DNA from: Centipeda periodontii DSM 2778
GTDB taxonomy: Bacteria; Bacillota; Negativicutes; Selenomonadales; Selenomonadaceae
DNA: 47,939 bases
NCBI RefSeq assembly: GCF_000213975.1
Contig: NZ_GL892076.1
Span: forward strand, 2,610,571 to 2,658,509
Direction: 5' to 3'
Made by a program: the position numbers and the translations under genes. The first letter of the stretch is position 1. Each line of letters opens with the position of its first letter. The notes under the pieces were generated by a model, which was given only the letters and a program-made list of their open reading frames with translations, had not been told where the DNA came from and ran no database searches. This document shows, piece after piece, positions 1 through 7,940 of the stretch.

Positions 1-44
1 CTACGGGGGAAGTGCCGAACGCAGTGAGGCGAAAGGGGCGCTCC
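1..44. repeat. Degenerate extragenic hairpin repeat at window edge
   Basis: The first 44 bases resemble the GGAAGTGGCGAGCGCAGCGA module seen at about 12482, 42031 and, inverted, 47910-47939, but with several substitutions. It sits directly downstream of the trmN6-like stop codon. It is probably an edge of the composite hairpin repeat family described at 12340-12532. The unit is cut by the window boundary, so its full extent is unknown. Confidence 0.45.
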
Positions 45-779
45 TCACATTTCCTGCCCGTAGATGCTGCGGATCTCCTCGGTGTAGTGCCCCTCCGCAT
101 CGCGCACGATAAGGGCGGGTTCGTGGCGCATTCCTGCGAGCGCCGCCCCCTTCACCGCCTCGATCAGCACGAGATTCGGCGGACGATCGACGCGCGGCTG
201 TACCATGCGCAAGCGCTTGATGGCGAGTTTTACCGCAGCGAGTGCAAGGACAATCTCGCCGAGACGCTCGGGCAGATGCACCATCGCGAGCCGCCCACCA
301 TGACGAAGCGCATATGCCGCCGCTTGCACGGTGTCCGCGAGCGTCGCCGTGAGCTCGTGTCGCGCCGCCGCACGCGCACCCATGCTGATGGCGCCGCTCG
401 TGACGAGGCGATACGGCGGATTGCTGAACACGACATCGTATTGAGCGCACGCAAAAAGTGCGGGAGGGTCGCGATAGTCGCCCTCCCGCACCGTAATCTT
501 CTCTGTCAGATGGTTGAGCCGCACATTCCGCACGGCAAGCTCTGCCTGCACAGAGTTCAGCTCCACCGCCGTGATCCCTGCCGTGTGATCCGCGATGAGG
601 AGCGGGATAACCCCTGCGCCCGTACCGAGGTCAAGCACGCGCTCACGTCCCGTGAGGCGGGGGAAATGAGCGAGCAATACGGCATCCATGGAGAAACAGA
701 ATTCATCCGTGCGCTGGATGATCCGGCGTCCGCCCATGCACAGGTCATCCATCCGTTCGTTCGGATGCAGTTCTGTCAT
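45..779 (-). CDS. trmN6: tRNA1(Val) (adenine-N6)-methyltransferase-like protein (TrmN6/YabB family)
   Basis: This is a predicted cytoplasmic SAM-dependent N6-adenine methyltransferase of 244 residues. The SAM-binding motif VLDLGTGAGVIPLL lies near the N-terminus and the catalytic NPPY motif (in VVFSNPPYRL) near the middle. Together these identify the YfiC/YabB family, which methylates A37 of tRNA1(Val) in E. coli. I chose the ATG at 779, just after the upstream ricT stop at 781. An ATG three codons earlier (788) overlaps that stop and is an alternative. The open frame extends further upstream, but that part lies inside ricT. The gene is the last of the yaaR-holB-ricT-trmN6 operon, matching the B. 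subtilis order yaaR-holB-yaaT-yabA-yabB without yabA. Family is well supported; the exact tRNA target is inferred. Confidence 0.88.
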   Translation of the reverse strand: MTELHPNERMDDLCMGGRRIIQRTDEFCFSMDAVLLAHFPRLTGRERVLDLGTGAGVIPLLIADHTAGITAVELNSVQAELAVRNVRLNHLTEKITVREGDYRDPPALFACAQYDVVFSNPPYRLVTSGAISMGARAAARHELTATLADTVQAAAYALRHGGRLAMVHLPERLGEIVLALAAVKLAIKRLRMVQPRVDRPPNLVLIEAVKGAALAGMRHEPALIVRDAEGHYTEEIRSIYGQEM

Positions 780-780
780 G

Positions 781-1863
781 TTATTCATACGCCTCATCGC
801 CCTGCTGCGGGCGCGGTGCACGGCGCGGCTGACGTTTCCCGCCCTGCGGTCGGCGACGGTCCGAACTACGTGCGTTGCGTTCCCCGCGTTCACTCCGCTC
901 GCGGCGGTCACTTCGCGGCTTTGCACCGGCAGGGCGCTCACGCCGTTCGCGTCCTTCACGAGGTTCCCTCAGGACACGTCCTTCACGTGGGGCACGCATA
1001 TGCGGCTCCCGCTCCACACGCAGAGATACGGGGCGTTCCTCCCCCTCGACGCGCGCGATGTCCTCCCATGCGGCGACAACAGTCTTGCCGTCGTCCATGA
1101 GAATTGTTGCCGTACGGCGCTGTTCACTGAGCGCGACGATGCGCCCCTCGCCATCCTCGGCGATAACGCGGTCATTCTGCGCCGGCGTATACTCCACTTT
1201 TTTCGCGCACATACAGCCGCCGCACCCATAGCCGTCGCTCTCATACTTCAGGCAGCACATGAGACGTCCGCAGATCCCCGAGATCTTCGTTGGGTTGAGG
1301 GAGAGGTTCTGCTCCTTTGCCATGCGGATGGAAACGGGCACGAAGTCTCCGAGAAAGGTCGCACAGCAGAGCGGGCGCCCGCAACAGCCCATGCCGCCCA
1401 TCATCTTCGCCTCGTCGCGCACCCCGATCTGACGCAGCTCGATACGCGTGCGGAACACCCCCGCAAGTTCACGCACGAGCTGGCGGAAGTCGACGCGCCC
1501 ATCCGCCGTGAAGTAAAAGAGCATCTTCGAGAGGTCAAAGGTCAGCTCCACATCGACGAGCTTCATCTTGAGCCCGAGTTCTCTGATCTTCTCCTCGCAG
1601 ACCGTACGCGCCTCTCTTTCGCGGGCGCGGTTCTCGTCGATCCGCGCGAGATCAGAGGCATCCGCAATGCGATGCACGACGCGCAGATTCGGCGGAACGG
1701 ATTCATTTGGCACCTCACGCGGGGCGATGACAACCTTGCCGCACTCCATGCCGCGCGTGGTTTCGACAATGACGTGGTCCCCCTCGACAATCGTGAGCTG
1801 CCCCTGCCCGAATGAATATATCTTGCCCGCCGACTTGAAGCGGACACCTACAATCGTTTGCAA
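781..1863 (-). CDS. ricT: PSP1-domain protein RicT (YaaT), with a long basic C-terminal tail
   Basis: This 360-residue protein has the PSP1 fold of YaaT/RicT. In B. subtilis RicT works with RicA and RicF as a Y-complex that carries Fe-S clusters and promotes RNase Y-dependent mRNA maturation. The cysteine clusters CCGRPLCC and CGRLMCC, plus CGGCMC further on, fit metal or Fe-S binding. The conserved core ends near residue 274. The last 86 residues (about 275-360) are almost entirely Arg, Glu, Gly and Pro, look disordered and basic, and make the protein longer than the roughly 275-residue Bacillus form. It follows holB with a 9-nt gap, so it is very probably cotranscribed. Family is certain; an RNA-binding role of the tail is inference. 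Confidence 0.92.
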   Translation of the reverse strand: MQTIVGVRFKSAGKIYSFGQGQLTIVEGDHVIVETTRGMECGKVVIAPREVPNESVPPNLRVVHRIADASDLARIDENRAREREARTVCEEKIRELGLKMKLVDVELTFDLSKMLFYFTADGRVDFRQLVRELAGVFRTRIELRQIGVRDEAKMMGGMGCCGRPLCCATFLGDFVPVSIRMAKEQNLSLNPTKISGICGRLMCCLKYESDGYGCGGCMCAKKVEYTPAQNDRVIAEDGEGRIVALSEQRRTATILMDDGKTVVAAWEDIARVEGEERPVSLRVEREPHMRAPREGRVLREPREGRERRERPAGAKPRSDRRERSERGERNARSSDRRRPQGGKRQPRRAPRPQQGDEAYE

Positions 1864-1872
1864 AACTTCCTC

Positions 1873-2928
1873 CTAGGTATATATATTATGCGCGCGCAGC
1901 AAAAATGCCTCCAGCTGCAATGCGGGGTTCACATTCGCCGCAAAGCGCCGCGTAAGTTCATGCGTCCTCTCCATGAGGGCAAAAAGATCGGTGCGGGACA
2001 TCCGCCCGCAAAGTGCCGCAAGATCATCCCGCCGATCGGGATGATAGAGCTCCGTTGCCGTACCGTCCTCATAGAGGATGAGCAGGTCACGCGCTGCCAT
2101 CTGCAGATAGGAGATCCATGCCGTACGCTCTTCGTGTGTGCGCGCGCCAAGCGCCTCCGCGCGTGCCCGAATGTCCTCCACGCTGAGCGTCATGATCTGC
2201 ATGAGGAGTGCAAGCGCATCGTCACGCAGCGCCAACCCCTCCTCCGCAAGGGCATAGGCTCGTCCGAGGCTGCCGTCTGCGAGAGCAGCAATCGCCGCCG
2301 CATGCTCTGAACCTCGCTCCGTAAGCGCTGCGGCGATCTCCGCACGCGAAAGTGCACCGAAGGCAATGCGCATGGCACGCGAGCGAATGGTCGGCAGGAC
2401 GGCATCATAGGCACTGGTCACAAGGATGAAGAGAATCTCCCCCGCCGGTTCCTCCATGGTCTTGAGGAGGCGGTTCGCCGCGGTCTCGTTCATCCGATCG
2501 GCACCGTCAATCAGAATGATCCTCCGCGCCGCCGAAACGGGTGCACCGGATGCTGCAATGAGGATGTCACGCACCGCCTCCGTCCGGATCATCGCCGCAC
2601 TCTTGCCGCGTGCCTCGGGGATGACCTCGAAATAGTCGGGATGGACGCCCGCTGCCATCGTACGACAGGAGTCACAATGCCCACAAGGCGCATCCCCCGC
2701 GTGTGCGCAGAGCAGTGTCCGCGCCAATACGCGTGCCGTGCGCCGCTTTCCGACGCCCGCCATGCCGCTGAACAGCAGCGCATGGGGCAGGCGCTGCGCG
2801 GCGGCACATATACGCAGCCGACGAATGACCTCCGCGTGCCCGCGGATATCTGTCCAGTCCTGCGGGAACTGCTCCCGCTCCCCTTCCTCAATCGTGGGGA
2901 CAGGTGCTGTTTTTTTCGTACGTGCCAT
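1873..2928 (-). CDS. holB: DNA polymerase III delta-prime subunit
   Basis: This 351-residue AAA+ clamp-loader subunit helps load the beta sliding clamp on DNA. The N-terminal half has the Walker A-like GMAGVGKRRT, a zinc module of four cysteines ending CGHCDSC, and a Walker B-like ILIDGADRM. The motif LLKTMEEP is characteristic of DnaX/HolB proteins. The C-terminal helical region (about 230-351) is typical of delta-prime. The ATG at 2928 overlaps the yaaR stop by one base (TAATG), which indicates translational coupling. The neighbours yaaR and ricT reproduce the standard Firmicutes context. Confidence 0.95.
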   Translation of the reverse strand: MARTKKTAPVPTIEEGEREQFPQDWTDIRGHAEVIRRLRICAAAQRLPHALLFSGMAGVGKRRTARVLARTLLCAHAGDAPCGHCDSCRTMAAGVHPDYFEVIPEARGKSAAMIRTEAVRDILIAASGAPVSAARRIILIDGADRMNETAANRLLKTMEEPAGEILFILVTSAYDAVLPTIRSRAMRIAFGALSRAEIAAALTERGSEHAAAIAALADGSLGRAYALAEEGLALRDDALALLMQIMTLSVEDIRARAEALGARTHEERTAWISYLQMAARDLLILYEDGTATELYHPDRRDDLAALCGRMSRTDLFALMERTHELTRRFAANVNPALQLEAFLLRAHNIYT

Positions 2929-3392
2929 TACATGTAGAGATCGACGAGCATCCCTCGGATGGCATCATGGCTCGCAATGATGTCGAGCTGATCTGCCTGT
3001 CCGAGGCGGATTTTCTCTGCCATCTCCTCAAGTTTCCTGTCGATCTTGCGTACGGAGGTATAGACCTTCTGTCGACCAAGGCGATCCCACCCCGCCTGCG
3101 TACGCAGTTCGTACATTGTGCCGACCGCCTCACCGATGAAGCTCTGAATGAGCGAGCGATAGGAGCGCAGTTCGTCGAAGGTCGGTGACTTCGAGAGACG
3201 TGCCCCCTGCTCGTCGATTTGCTCAAGCAGACGATCCATCGCCTCGCGCGACATGGATGACTCCTGATCCGCAAGTTCCATGCTGAAATCCGTTGTTGCA
3301 CCGCGCACACCTGCATCCGTCTCCGCACGCGGCATTGAGAGCGACGTGCTCCGTGCAATGCTACTGTCTATCTTCATCGCCATCGCGTCCAC
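2928..3392 (-). CDS. yaaR: YaaR family (DUF327) protein
   Basis: This 154-residue protein is recognised as YaaR (DUF327) from its helical C-terminal half, with blocks such as SPTFDELRSYRSLIQSFIGE and RKIDRKLEEMAEKI, and from its place directly upstream of holB, as in Bacillus. The function of the family is unknown. There are three possible starts: a GTG at 3392 preceded by AAGGGA, and ATGs at 3383 and 3377. The spacing favours the GTG slightly, but the ATG at 3383 is also plausible. It is the first gene of its operon and has a near-consensus promoter about 50 bp upstream. Confidence 0.85.
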   Translation of the reverse strand: MDAMAMKIDSSIARSTSLSMPRAETDAGVRGATTDFSMELADQESSMSREAMDRLLEQIDEQGARLSKSPTFDELRSYRSLIQSFIGEAVGTMYELRTQAGWDRLGRQKVYTSVRKIDRKLEEMAEKIRLGQADQLDIIASHDAIRGMLVDLYM

Positions 3393-3443
3393 CCGATCCC
3401 TTTTCCTGTATTCTTAATAGAATGATATAATTCACCGATTGTT

Positions 3444-3472
3444 ATTATAGCCCGAACAAACGGCAAAGTCAA
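3444..3472 (-). promoter_or_regulatory. Near-consensus sigma70-type promoter for yaaR-holB-ricT-trmN6
   Basis: On the minus strand there is a -35 TTGACT (3467-3472) and a -10 TATAAT (3444-3449) separated by 17 bp. Transcription would begin near 3437 and read into yaaR. This is one of the strongest promoter matches in the window. Confidence 0.8.
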
Positions 3473-3481
3473 AGCCGGAAA

Positions 3482-3510
3482 TTGACATTGCCCTCATACT
3501 TTGTTATTCT
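3482..3510 (+). promoter_or_regulatory. Sigma70-type promoter for the PilZ gene
   Basis: The plus strand has TTGACA (3482-3487), a 17-bp spacer and TATTCT (3505-3510). It is back-to-back with the yaaR promoter, so the region 3393-3716 is a divergent promoter. Transcription from here would run through the whole R1 repeat before reaching the PilZ start codon. Confidence 0.72.
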
Positions 3511-3525
3511 TATTTATAAAGAACA

Positions 3526-3695
3526 TTAAGGAAGCACTGATAAATTCAGCACCGCCATCTTGACGCATCTTTTTTGCCCGCACTTCGTCGGCAAATCCTC
3601 CACATAGCTTTGGCTATGCGTCCGGTTTGCCTCCTTGTTCGGACGAAAAAATCTACGCCAATCTGACGGACTTCATTTTATCAGCGATTCCTTAA
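3526..3695. repeat. R1 long palindromic repeat, copy A (170 bp)
   Basis: The element begins TTAAGGAAGCACTGATAAA and ends TTTATCAGCGATTCCTTAA, which are imperfect terminal inverted repeats. Inside is a small hairpin CATAGC/GCTATG and longer T-rich and A-rich arms that can pair with each other. Close relatives occur at 18559-18710 and 29283-29451. This copy is inverted relative to the others and lies wholly in the untranslated leader of the PilZ gene, ending 21 bp before its start codon. It could be a MITE-like element or a structured RNA. No ORF is visible inside. Confidence 0.8.
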
Positions 3696-3716
3696 TTGCG
3701 GAAAGGATCTGACAAT

Positions 3717-4442
3717 ATGGTTGAAGGAGAAAAGCTCTCCGCGCTTCTAAAGCATGGCTCTTCCATCCACATCATCGAGCCGGAACTTGATATTGACCAC
3801 TACGGTACACTCGAGCTCAGCGAGAAGGAACAGGAGGCAGGAAAGCCCGAGGGAGCCCTTGCGGTGCGACTCGATATCCCGGTTGGGAAATTCGTCGACA
3901 CCCCGGAGGTCGGTCGCATCTTCCAATGTCACCTCACGGGATCCGGCTGCGTCTATCACTTCGAAGTGCCCTATCGCTCTGCCTCTCCGCTGCCCGATAC
4001 GATCTGGTATCTCGACATCCCCGAGAGCGCGGAGCGCATCCAGCTGCGTGACTTTGTCCGCGTGCCCATTCCGATATCGATCGAGGTGAAGCTTCCCGGC
4101 AACCACGGGAGCCTCAAGGACTTTCGCGAGGTCGCGCTCATCGACATCAGCGGCGGTGGGCTTTGCTTCGTCCACGACGAGCCGCTGATCATGGATACAC
4201 CGATCAGCGTGCGCGTACCCGATCTCCCACGCATCGGGACGCTTGAGACCAAGGGCACAGTCCGACGGGCAACGGCAATCGAGACGAATCTCGGCATGAC
4301 GTATCACATCGGCGTGGTGTTCGGCGACAGCCTCGGAAAGCGCGAGCGCGAACGCCTCGTGCAGAGCATCTATCAGCTGCAGCAGAGCTATCTGCGCAAG
4401 GGTCTGAAGGTGCCGCAGATCAACCATACGAAGCGGGGCTGA
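3717..4442 (+). CDS. PilZ-domain protein with YcgR-like N-terminal domain
   Basis: This 241-residue protein probably binds cyclic di-GMP and modulates motility or surface behaviour. The N-terminal half (about 10-100) resembles the YcgR/PilZN beta barrel. The C-terminal half is a PilZ domain with the c-di-GMP signature RDFVRV (an RxxxR motif) followed by the DISGGG motif. A short helical tail ends the protein. I chose the ATG at 3717 because AAAGGA sits nine bases upstream; the frame stays open to a TTG at 3696 inside the R1 repeat. It is a single-gene unit ending in a strong hairpin terminator. Ligand binding is predicted from motif only. Confidence 0.85.
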   Translation: MVEGEKLSALLKHGSSIHIIEPELDIDHYGTLELSEKEQEAGKPEGALAVRLDIPVGKFVDTPEVGRIFQCHLTGSGCVYHFEVPYRSASPLPDTIWYLDIPESAERIQLRDFVRVPIPISIEVKLPGNHGSLKDFREVALIDISGGGLCFVHDEPLIMDTPISVRVPDLPRIGTLETKGTVRRATAIETNLGMTYHIGVVFGDSLGKRERERLVQSIYQLQQSYLRKGLKVPQINHTKRG

Positions 4443-4451
4443 ATATGCATA

Positions 4452-4503
4452 AAAATGGGGCTGTTGCACGAAGTTGGAAAACTTCGTGCAACAGCCCCAT
4501 TTT
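4452..4503. terminator. R2 hairpin, 24-bp perfect stem, bidirectional terminator
   Basis: A perfect 24-bp inverted repeat (arms 4452-4475 and 4480-4503) with loop GGAA carries the core GGGGCTGTTGCACGAAG. It lies between the convergent PilZ gene and the first YbjN-like gene and has A/T runs on both sides, so it can stop transcription from either direction. The same core recurs at 30146-30185 and, as partial units, at 12511-12530 and 47893-47909. Confidence 0.85.
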
Positions 4504-4514
4504 GTATTCCAAAC

Positions 4515-5000
4515 TTACGCCCAGCGCAGTTTCATCAGCTCCGGATAGACCTCCTCGAGTACTTGGAGGCCGACACCGACCATTGCCATGAAGCTGTCTG
4601 CCTGAAACACTCCAACGTGGAGATCCAGCGGCAGATCAATATCGACCACCACGTCCTGCTCGTCATCAACGACGAATTTCACATAGCGATACTGACTGTT
4701 CCACTCGTTGAGCTTTTCATGGAACGCGGTCACGTCCGAGTTCTCATCCAGACGCACAAGCCCAAAGTACTTGATCTTGATAAAATCGTTCGTGTCGCCC
4801 TTCTCCGTGACGACAATCGCGATGCTTACGACGCTGCCGTTGTCGAGCTGCTGACGCATGCGGATGATCTGATCCTCGCCGTCCTCCGTCGCGTCCTCGC
4901 CGTATTTCATATCCTGCTTGTCAAGTTCCGCTTTGATCGCTTCAAATGCGCTGTTCTTGAGTCCTTCCTCGCTTCCGCTGAAGCCATCAAAAAGTCCCAT
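4515..5000 (-). CDS. YbjN-like domain protein, paralogue 1
   Basis: This 161-residue soluble protein starts MGLFDGF and belongs to a YbjN-like family of unknown function, related to type III secretion chaperone-like folds. A conserved block VVVDIDLPLDLH is shared with the next gene. The ATG at 5000 has a good GGAGG site seven bases upstream. It is a clear tandem paralogue of the gene at 5046-5561: both have the MGLFDGF start, the F-I-K-I-K strand in the middle and the same C-terminal helix. No catalytic residues are evident. Function unknown. Confidence 0.8.
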   Translation of the reverse strand: MGLFDGFSGSEEGLKNSAFEAIKAELDKQDMKYGEDATEDGEDQIIRMRQQLDNGSVVSIAIVVTEKGDTNDFIKIKYFGLVRLDENSDVTAFHEKLNEWNSQYRYVKFVVDDEQDVVVDIDLPLDLHVGVFQADSFMAMVGVGLQVLEEVYPELMKLRWA

Positions 5001-5045
5001 AGAATTCCTCCGTTCAACGTGCGTATTCAAAAACAAACGATTTCC

Positions 5046-5561
5046 CTATTCCTGCGGGCGCGGTCTGTGCCCACGCGTACAGAGTTCCATCAGGTCATCG
5101 TAGATATTCTCCACGATGCGCATGCCAACCGCCATCATCGCCATGATGCTGTCCGGCTGGAACTTCCCTTTGTGAAGATCGAGCGGCAGATCAATGTCCA
5201 CGACCACATCTTGGTCGCGGTCGAGGCACAGCTTCACGTAACGGAATTCAGCATTCCACGTGTTGATTTTCGCGAGCAGCTCCGCACGCCGATCGCCGGC
5301 CTCCAGATAGGCGATATCGTAGAGTTTGATTTTGATAAAACCGTCAGCGTGATCGTATTCACGCACCACGATGACCGCTGTGATCGGTTCATCGTTCTCG
5401 AGTTCGTTCCGCATGTAAAAATATGTTTCTTGGCGGTTTTCCTCGTTCTCATCGCTGAGCTCATAGTTCCAGTCAATGCGATCCAGTTCATCCTTTATCG
5501 CATTCCGGATCTCCATGGCAGCGGCTTCTTCACCGCCTCGAAATCCATCAAAGAGTCCCAT
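5046..5561 (-). CDS. YbjN-like domain protein, paralogue 2
   Basis: This 171-residue protein is the upstream tandem copy of the YbjN-like gene at 4515-5000 and lies 45 bp before it. The block VVVDIDLPLDLH and the start MGLFDGF are identical, while the first 60 residues and the C-terminal tail have diverged (the tail here ends in Arg/Pro). The start at 5559-5561 has a GGAGGGG site. The family may act as a chaperone or stress-related protein, but the sequence does not show a specific role. Confidence 0.8.
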   Translation of the reverse strand: MGLFDGFRGGEEAAAMEIRNAIKDELDRIDWNYELSDENEENRQETYFYMRNELENDEPITAVIVVREYDHADGFIKIKLYDIAYLEAGDRRAELLAKINTWNAEFRYVKLCLDRDQDVVVDIDLPLDLHKGKFQPDSIMAMMAVGMRIVENIYDDLMELCTRGHRPRPQE

Positions 5562-5617
5562 TTGTCCCCTCCATATCTGCTCTGCTCTGACCGCAGGGCA
5601 TATGTCCCCATACCATA

Positions 5618-6931
5618 TTATGGCGCCGGAGCAATCAAACCGATCGCCGTAAGCGTATCGATTGCAGCAGTGCCGCGAGAGTTTTGAAAATCGAGTGTTG
5701 AGACGACGACCTGTCTGATGTAGTGCTGCACGCCGTCTTCGTAGTAGCTGCTGATGTCATGGATCACGAGTGGGGTATCCCCCGCATCCCGCCCGAGATA
5801 GAGCATGACATGACCGGGACGAAAGAGCAGTGCCCCCGGCGGCACCCGCGCGAGACACTCATAGCGCTCCGCCCGGGATAATCCGGTAAGAGGCAGAAGC
5901 GAACAGGCACGCTCCTGCATATCCGCATCGCGCGGCAGATCAATCCCCATCGCACGATAGATGTTCTGTACATAGGAGGAACAGTCCATGCCTCCATTTT
6001 CCCCACCCCAGCCATACTCTGTGTCGAGCGGCAGGAAGGCGAGACGGATGAGATTGTTGTGCGTCAGCGGCAGACGCCCCGTGGTGAGACGTCCGTCATC
6101 GGCGATGCGCTCCTCCCGCACGGCGAGATGTCCCTCAGCATCCCGCACGGGCAGGAGAATACGGAGCGCACCATCCGCTGTTCGTGTGCCCGGAATCTTC
6201 GCCCCGAGCTGATAGAGCAGCTCCGCATCCTCTATGCAGAGCTGCGCCGCCGTCACGGTGAAGAACTCCTTCGGCGCGGCAAAGCTGCGCCATGTCTCTG
6301 CATCCGTCTCAGCAATCGCATTCATGTCCACCCAGCCGCGATAGTCCCGCGTCTCGACAAACGCATAGCGCCCGTCTCGTGAACGGTGAAGCACGAGAAC
6401 TGCCTCCCCGGGGTCAAGCACGGTACCCTGCAGGGCATCATAGTGAACGGCATCGGGTTCGTCATACCACCCCGCCGCTGTCGGCAGGAAGCGTACATCG
6501 GCACGCCGGACGGCGACGGCATAACGAGCGGCGACATGCGTGCCGATCGCCTCGAGGTCACGGTTGTCACAAACCTCACGCCATCGCTGCTCTGTCAGGC
6601 GCTGCCCTCCCTCATAAAGTTCCGGCAGTACGGTGTCCTGTTCCTGTGCTGCCGCGCGAATATCGTCACGCACCGTCCTCCCCGACCGCAATGTCGGTGC
6701 GCTCACGAGATCACGAACGAGCCCCTCTGCCGTGCTCCTATGTAAATATGCTGTGCGCTCCTCCACACGGAGAAGGGGCTCATCGCCATCCGCACGCAGC
6801 CAGTAGTCTGCGGTCGCTGCCGCTCCCTCAACAGGCAGCGCCGCATGTGCAGGGACTACGCCAAGGAGGAACACAAGGAATGCACCGAGGAGCGCTGCAC
6901 AGCACGCACGTCCCCCGATGTGCTCAGGCAC
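5618..6931 (-). CDS. Exported SH3-domain NlpC/P60 peptidoglycan hydrolase
   Basis: This protein of about 437 residues is predicted to cleave peptidoglycan stem peptides in the envelope. A signal peptide (hydrophobic core ALLGAFLVFLLGVV, cut after PAHA) is followed by a long N-terminal region and two SH3-like segments, one containing the typical GYRGWVD-like strand (RDYRGWVDMN). The C-terminal NlpC/P60 domain has the catalytic cysteine in GGMDCSSYV and a histidine in FRPGHVMLYLG. I chose the GTG at 6931, which overlaps the upstream TPR-like stop; a GTG at 6955 is the alternative. The overlap suggests cotranscription with that gene. Confidence 0.85.
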   Translation of the reverse strand: MPEHIGGRACCAALLGAFLVFLLGVVPAHAALPVEGAAATADYWLRADGDEPLLRVEERTAYLHRSTAEGLVRDLVSAPTLRSGRTVRDDIRAAAQEQDTVLPELYEGGQRLTEQRWREVCDNRDLEAIGTHVAARYAVAVRRADVRFLPTAAGWYDEPDAVHYDALQGTVLDPGEAVLVLHRSRDGRYAFVETRDYRGWVDMNAIAETDAETWRSFAAPKEFFTVTAAQLCIEDAELLYQLGAKIPGTRTADGALRILLPVRDAEGHLAVREERIADDGRLTTGRLPLTHNNLIRLAFLPLDTEYGWGGENGGMDCSSYVQNIYRAMGIDLPRDADMQERACSLLPLTGLSRAERYECLARVPPGALLFRPGHVMLYLGRDAGDTPLVIHDISSYYEDGVQHYIRQVVVSTLDFQNSRGTAAIDTLTAIGLIAPAP

Positions 6932-7832
6932 TCTCCTGCTCTCCGCGCAGCTCACTCAGCCCCCATGCGAAGAAGGCGTCCATCCCGAGGAAGGCAAAGG
7001 CATTGTCCGTCACCGCCTCCCCGAACTCCTCCATCGTGCCGATGGCAAAGGAGCCTGCGTGACGCCCGGGCGCACGTGCAGGGAGATCCCCCCGCGCTCC
7101 GCGCTCGAAGAATGCCTCCGTATCGTTGTTGACAGCGGCAAGCTCGTGCAGGAAGTTGCGCGCCATCTTCATCTTGCCGAGGCGGTAGAAGAGCATCGCC
7201 AGCGGCAGGTACATCATCGCCACGCCCTCTTCGTAGCGCTGATACAGTGCAATCGCTGCATCCCCCTCCTCGACCGCCGAGTAGATGAACATCAGCTGAT
7301 AGCGGCGTCCGAGTGCGTCGTGCTCCGAGAGTCGAAGCATCTCCTCGCACTCCTTTGCGGCAAGACGCAGCTTGCGTGCCGTGAGAAGCGACTCGAGATA
7401 GGAGAGCCGCAGGAACATATAGGGCTTCGTCGCAGGCATCGACCAGAACTTGCCGATGTTCTCCTCCGCGAACATCCCCTCTGCCTCAAGCCGCGCCGTT
7501 GCCCTGCGTGTCAGATCCTCGTAGTGGTGCACGCGGTCATCGGCATTCTTGGCGAGGTACTCGATCTGCATACACGCAGCGGTAATGTTCTCCGGCTCCA
7601 TGCGCAGAACCCGCTTGATGATGCGATAGCGCTCCTCCCCGGTCTTCTTCCGTGCGCGCGCGATGAGTTCGTCTGCGGTGAGTGTATTCACCTCACGCGG
7701 CAGATTCGGATTCTCACGCAGTCGGCGACTGAGGTCCGATACGATTTCCGTCATGCGCTCCACGCTGACATTTCCGCCCTCCGCCTTTACCATGCGGTTC
7801 AGTTCAAGCTGCATCCATTCCTTGTCTGTCAT
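6924..7832 (-). CDS. TPR-like helical repeat protein
   Basis: This 302-residue, all-helical soluble protein has no signal peptide. Helix pairs with alternating small and aromatic residues (for example the stretch with RIIKRVLRMEPENITA, and the C-terminal pair with AMLFYRLGKMKMARNFL) look like tetratricopeptide repeats, usually protein-binding scaffolds. It overlaps the start of the NlpC/P60 gene, so it may have a related envelope role. A TATAAT-like -10 is at 7869-7874 on the minus strand with a weak -35. Precise function is unknown. Confidence 0.7.
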   Translation of the reverse strand: MTDKEWMQLELNRMVKAEGGNVSVERMTEIVSDLSRRLRENPNLPREVNTLTADELIARARKKTGEERYRIIKRVLRMEPENITAACMQIEYLAKNADDRVHHYEDLTRRATARLEAEGMFAEENIGKFWSMPATKPYMFLRLSYLESLLTARKLRLAAKECEEMLRLSEHDALGRRYQLMFIYSAVEEGDAAIALYQRYEEGVAMMYLPLAMLFYRLGKMKMARNFLHELAAVNNDTEAFFERGARGDLPARAPGRHAGSFAIGTMEEFGEAVTDNAFAFLGMDAFFAWGLSELRGEQESA

Positions 7833-7898
7833 GCGGTGTCCCTTCCTTTGCTTGTAGTTCCTACGTCTATTATACCTTGTTTTTACAGAAAAAGCTAT

Positions 7899-7940
7899 AA
7901 AAAAGAACTGCCGCCCCGCGCTTGGGGAACGGCAGTATGT
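7899..7940 (-). terminator. Rho-independent terminator after the exported Lys-tail gene
   Basis: Read on the minus strand, CTGCCG...CCCC pairs with GGGG...CGGCAG and is followed by TTCTTTTTTATAG. It lies just beyond the stop codon of the gene at 7941-8588 and closes the metA-containing transcript. Confidence 0.75.

Noticed and set aside
3526-3695. An insertion sequence
   Set aside because: R1 copies have terminal inverted repeats but are under 171 bp and contain no transposase or plausible ORF, so a non-autonomous element or structured RNA is the most that can be said.
4455-5687. A 410-codon plus-strand frame opposite the YbjN-like genes
   Set aside because: It begins inside the R2 terminator hairpin and runs antisense to two paralogous genes with good ribosome binding sites.
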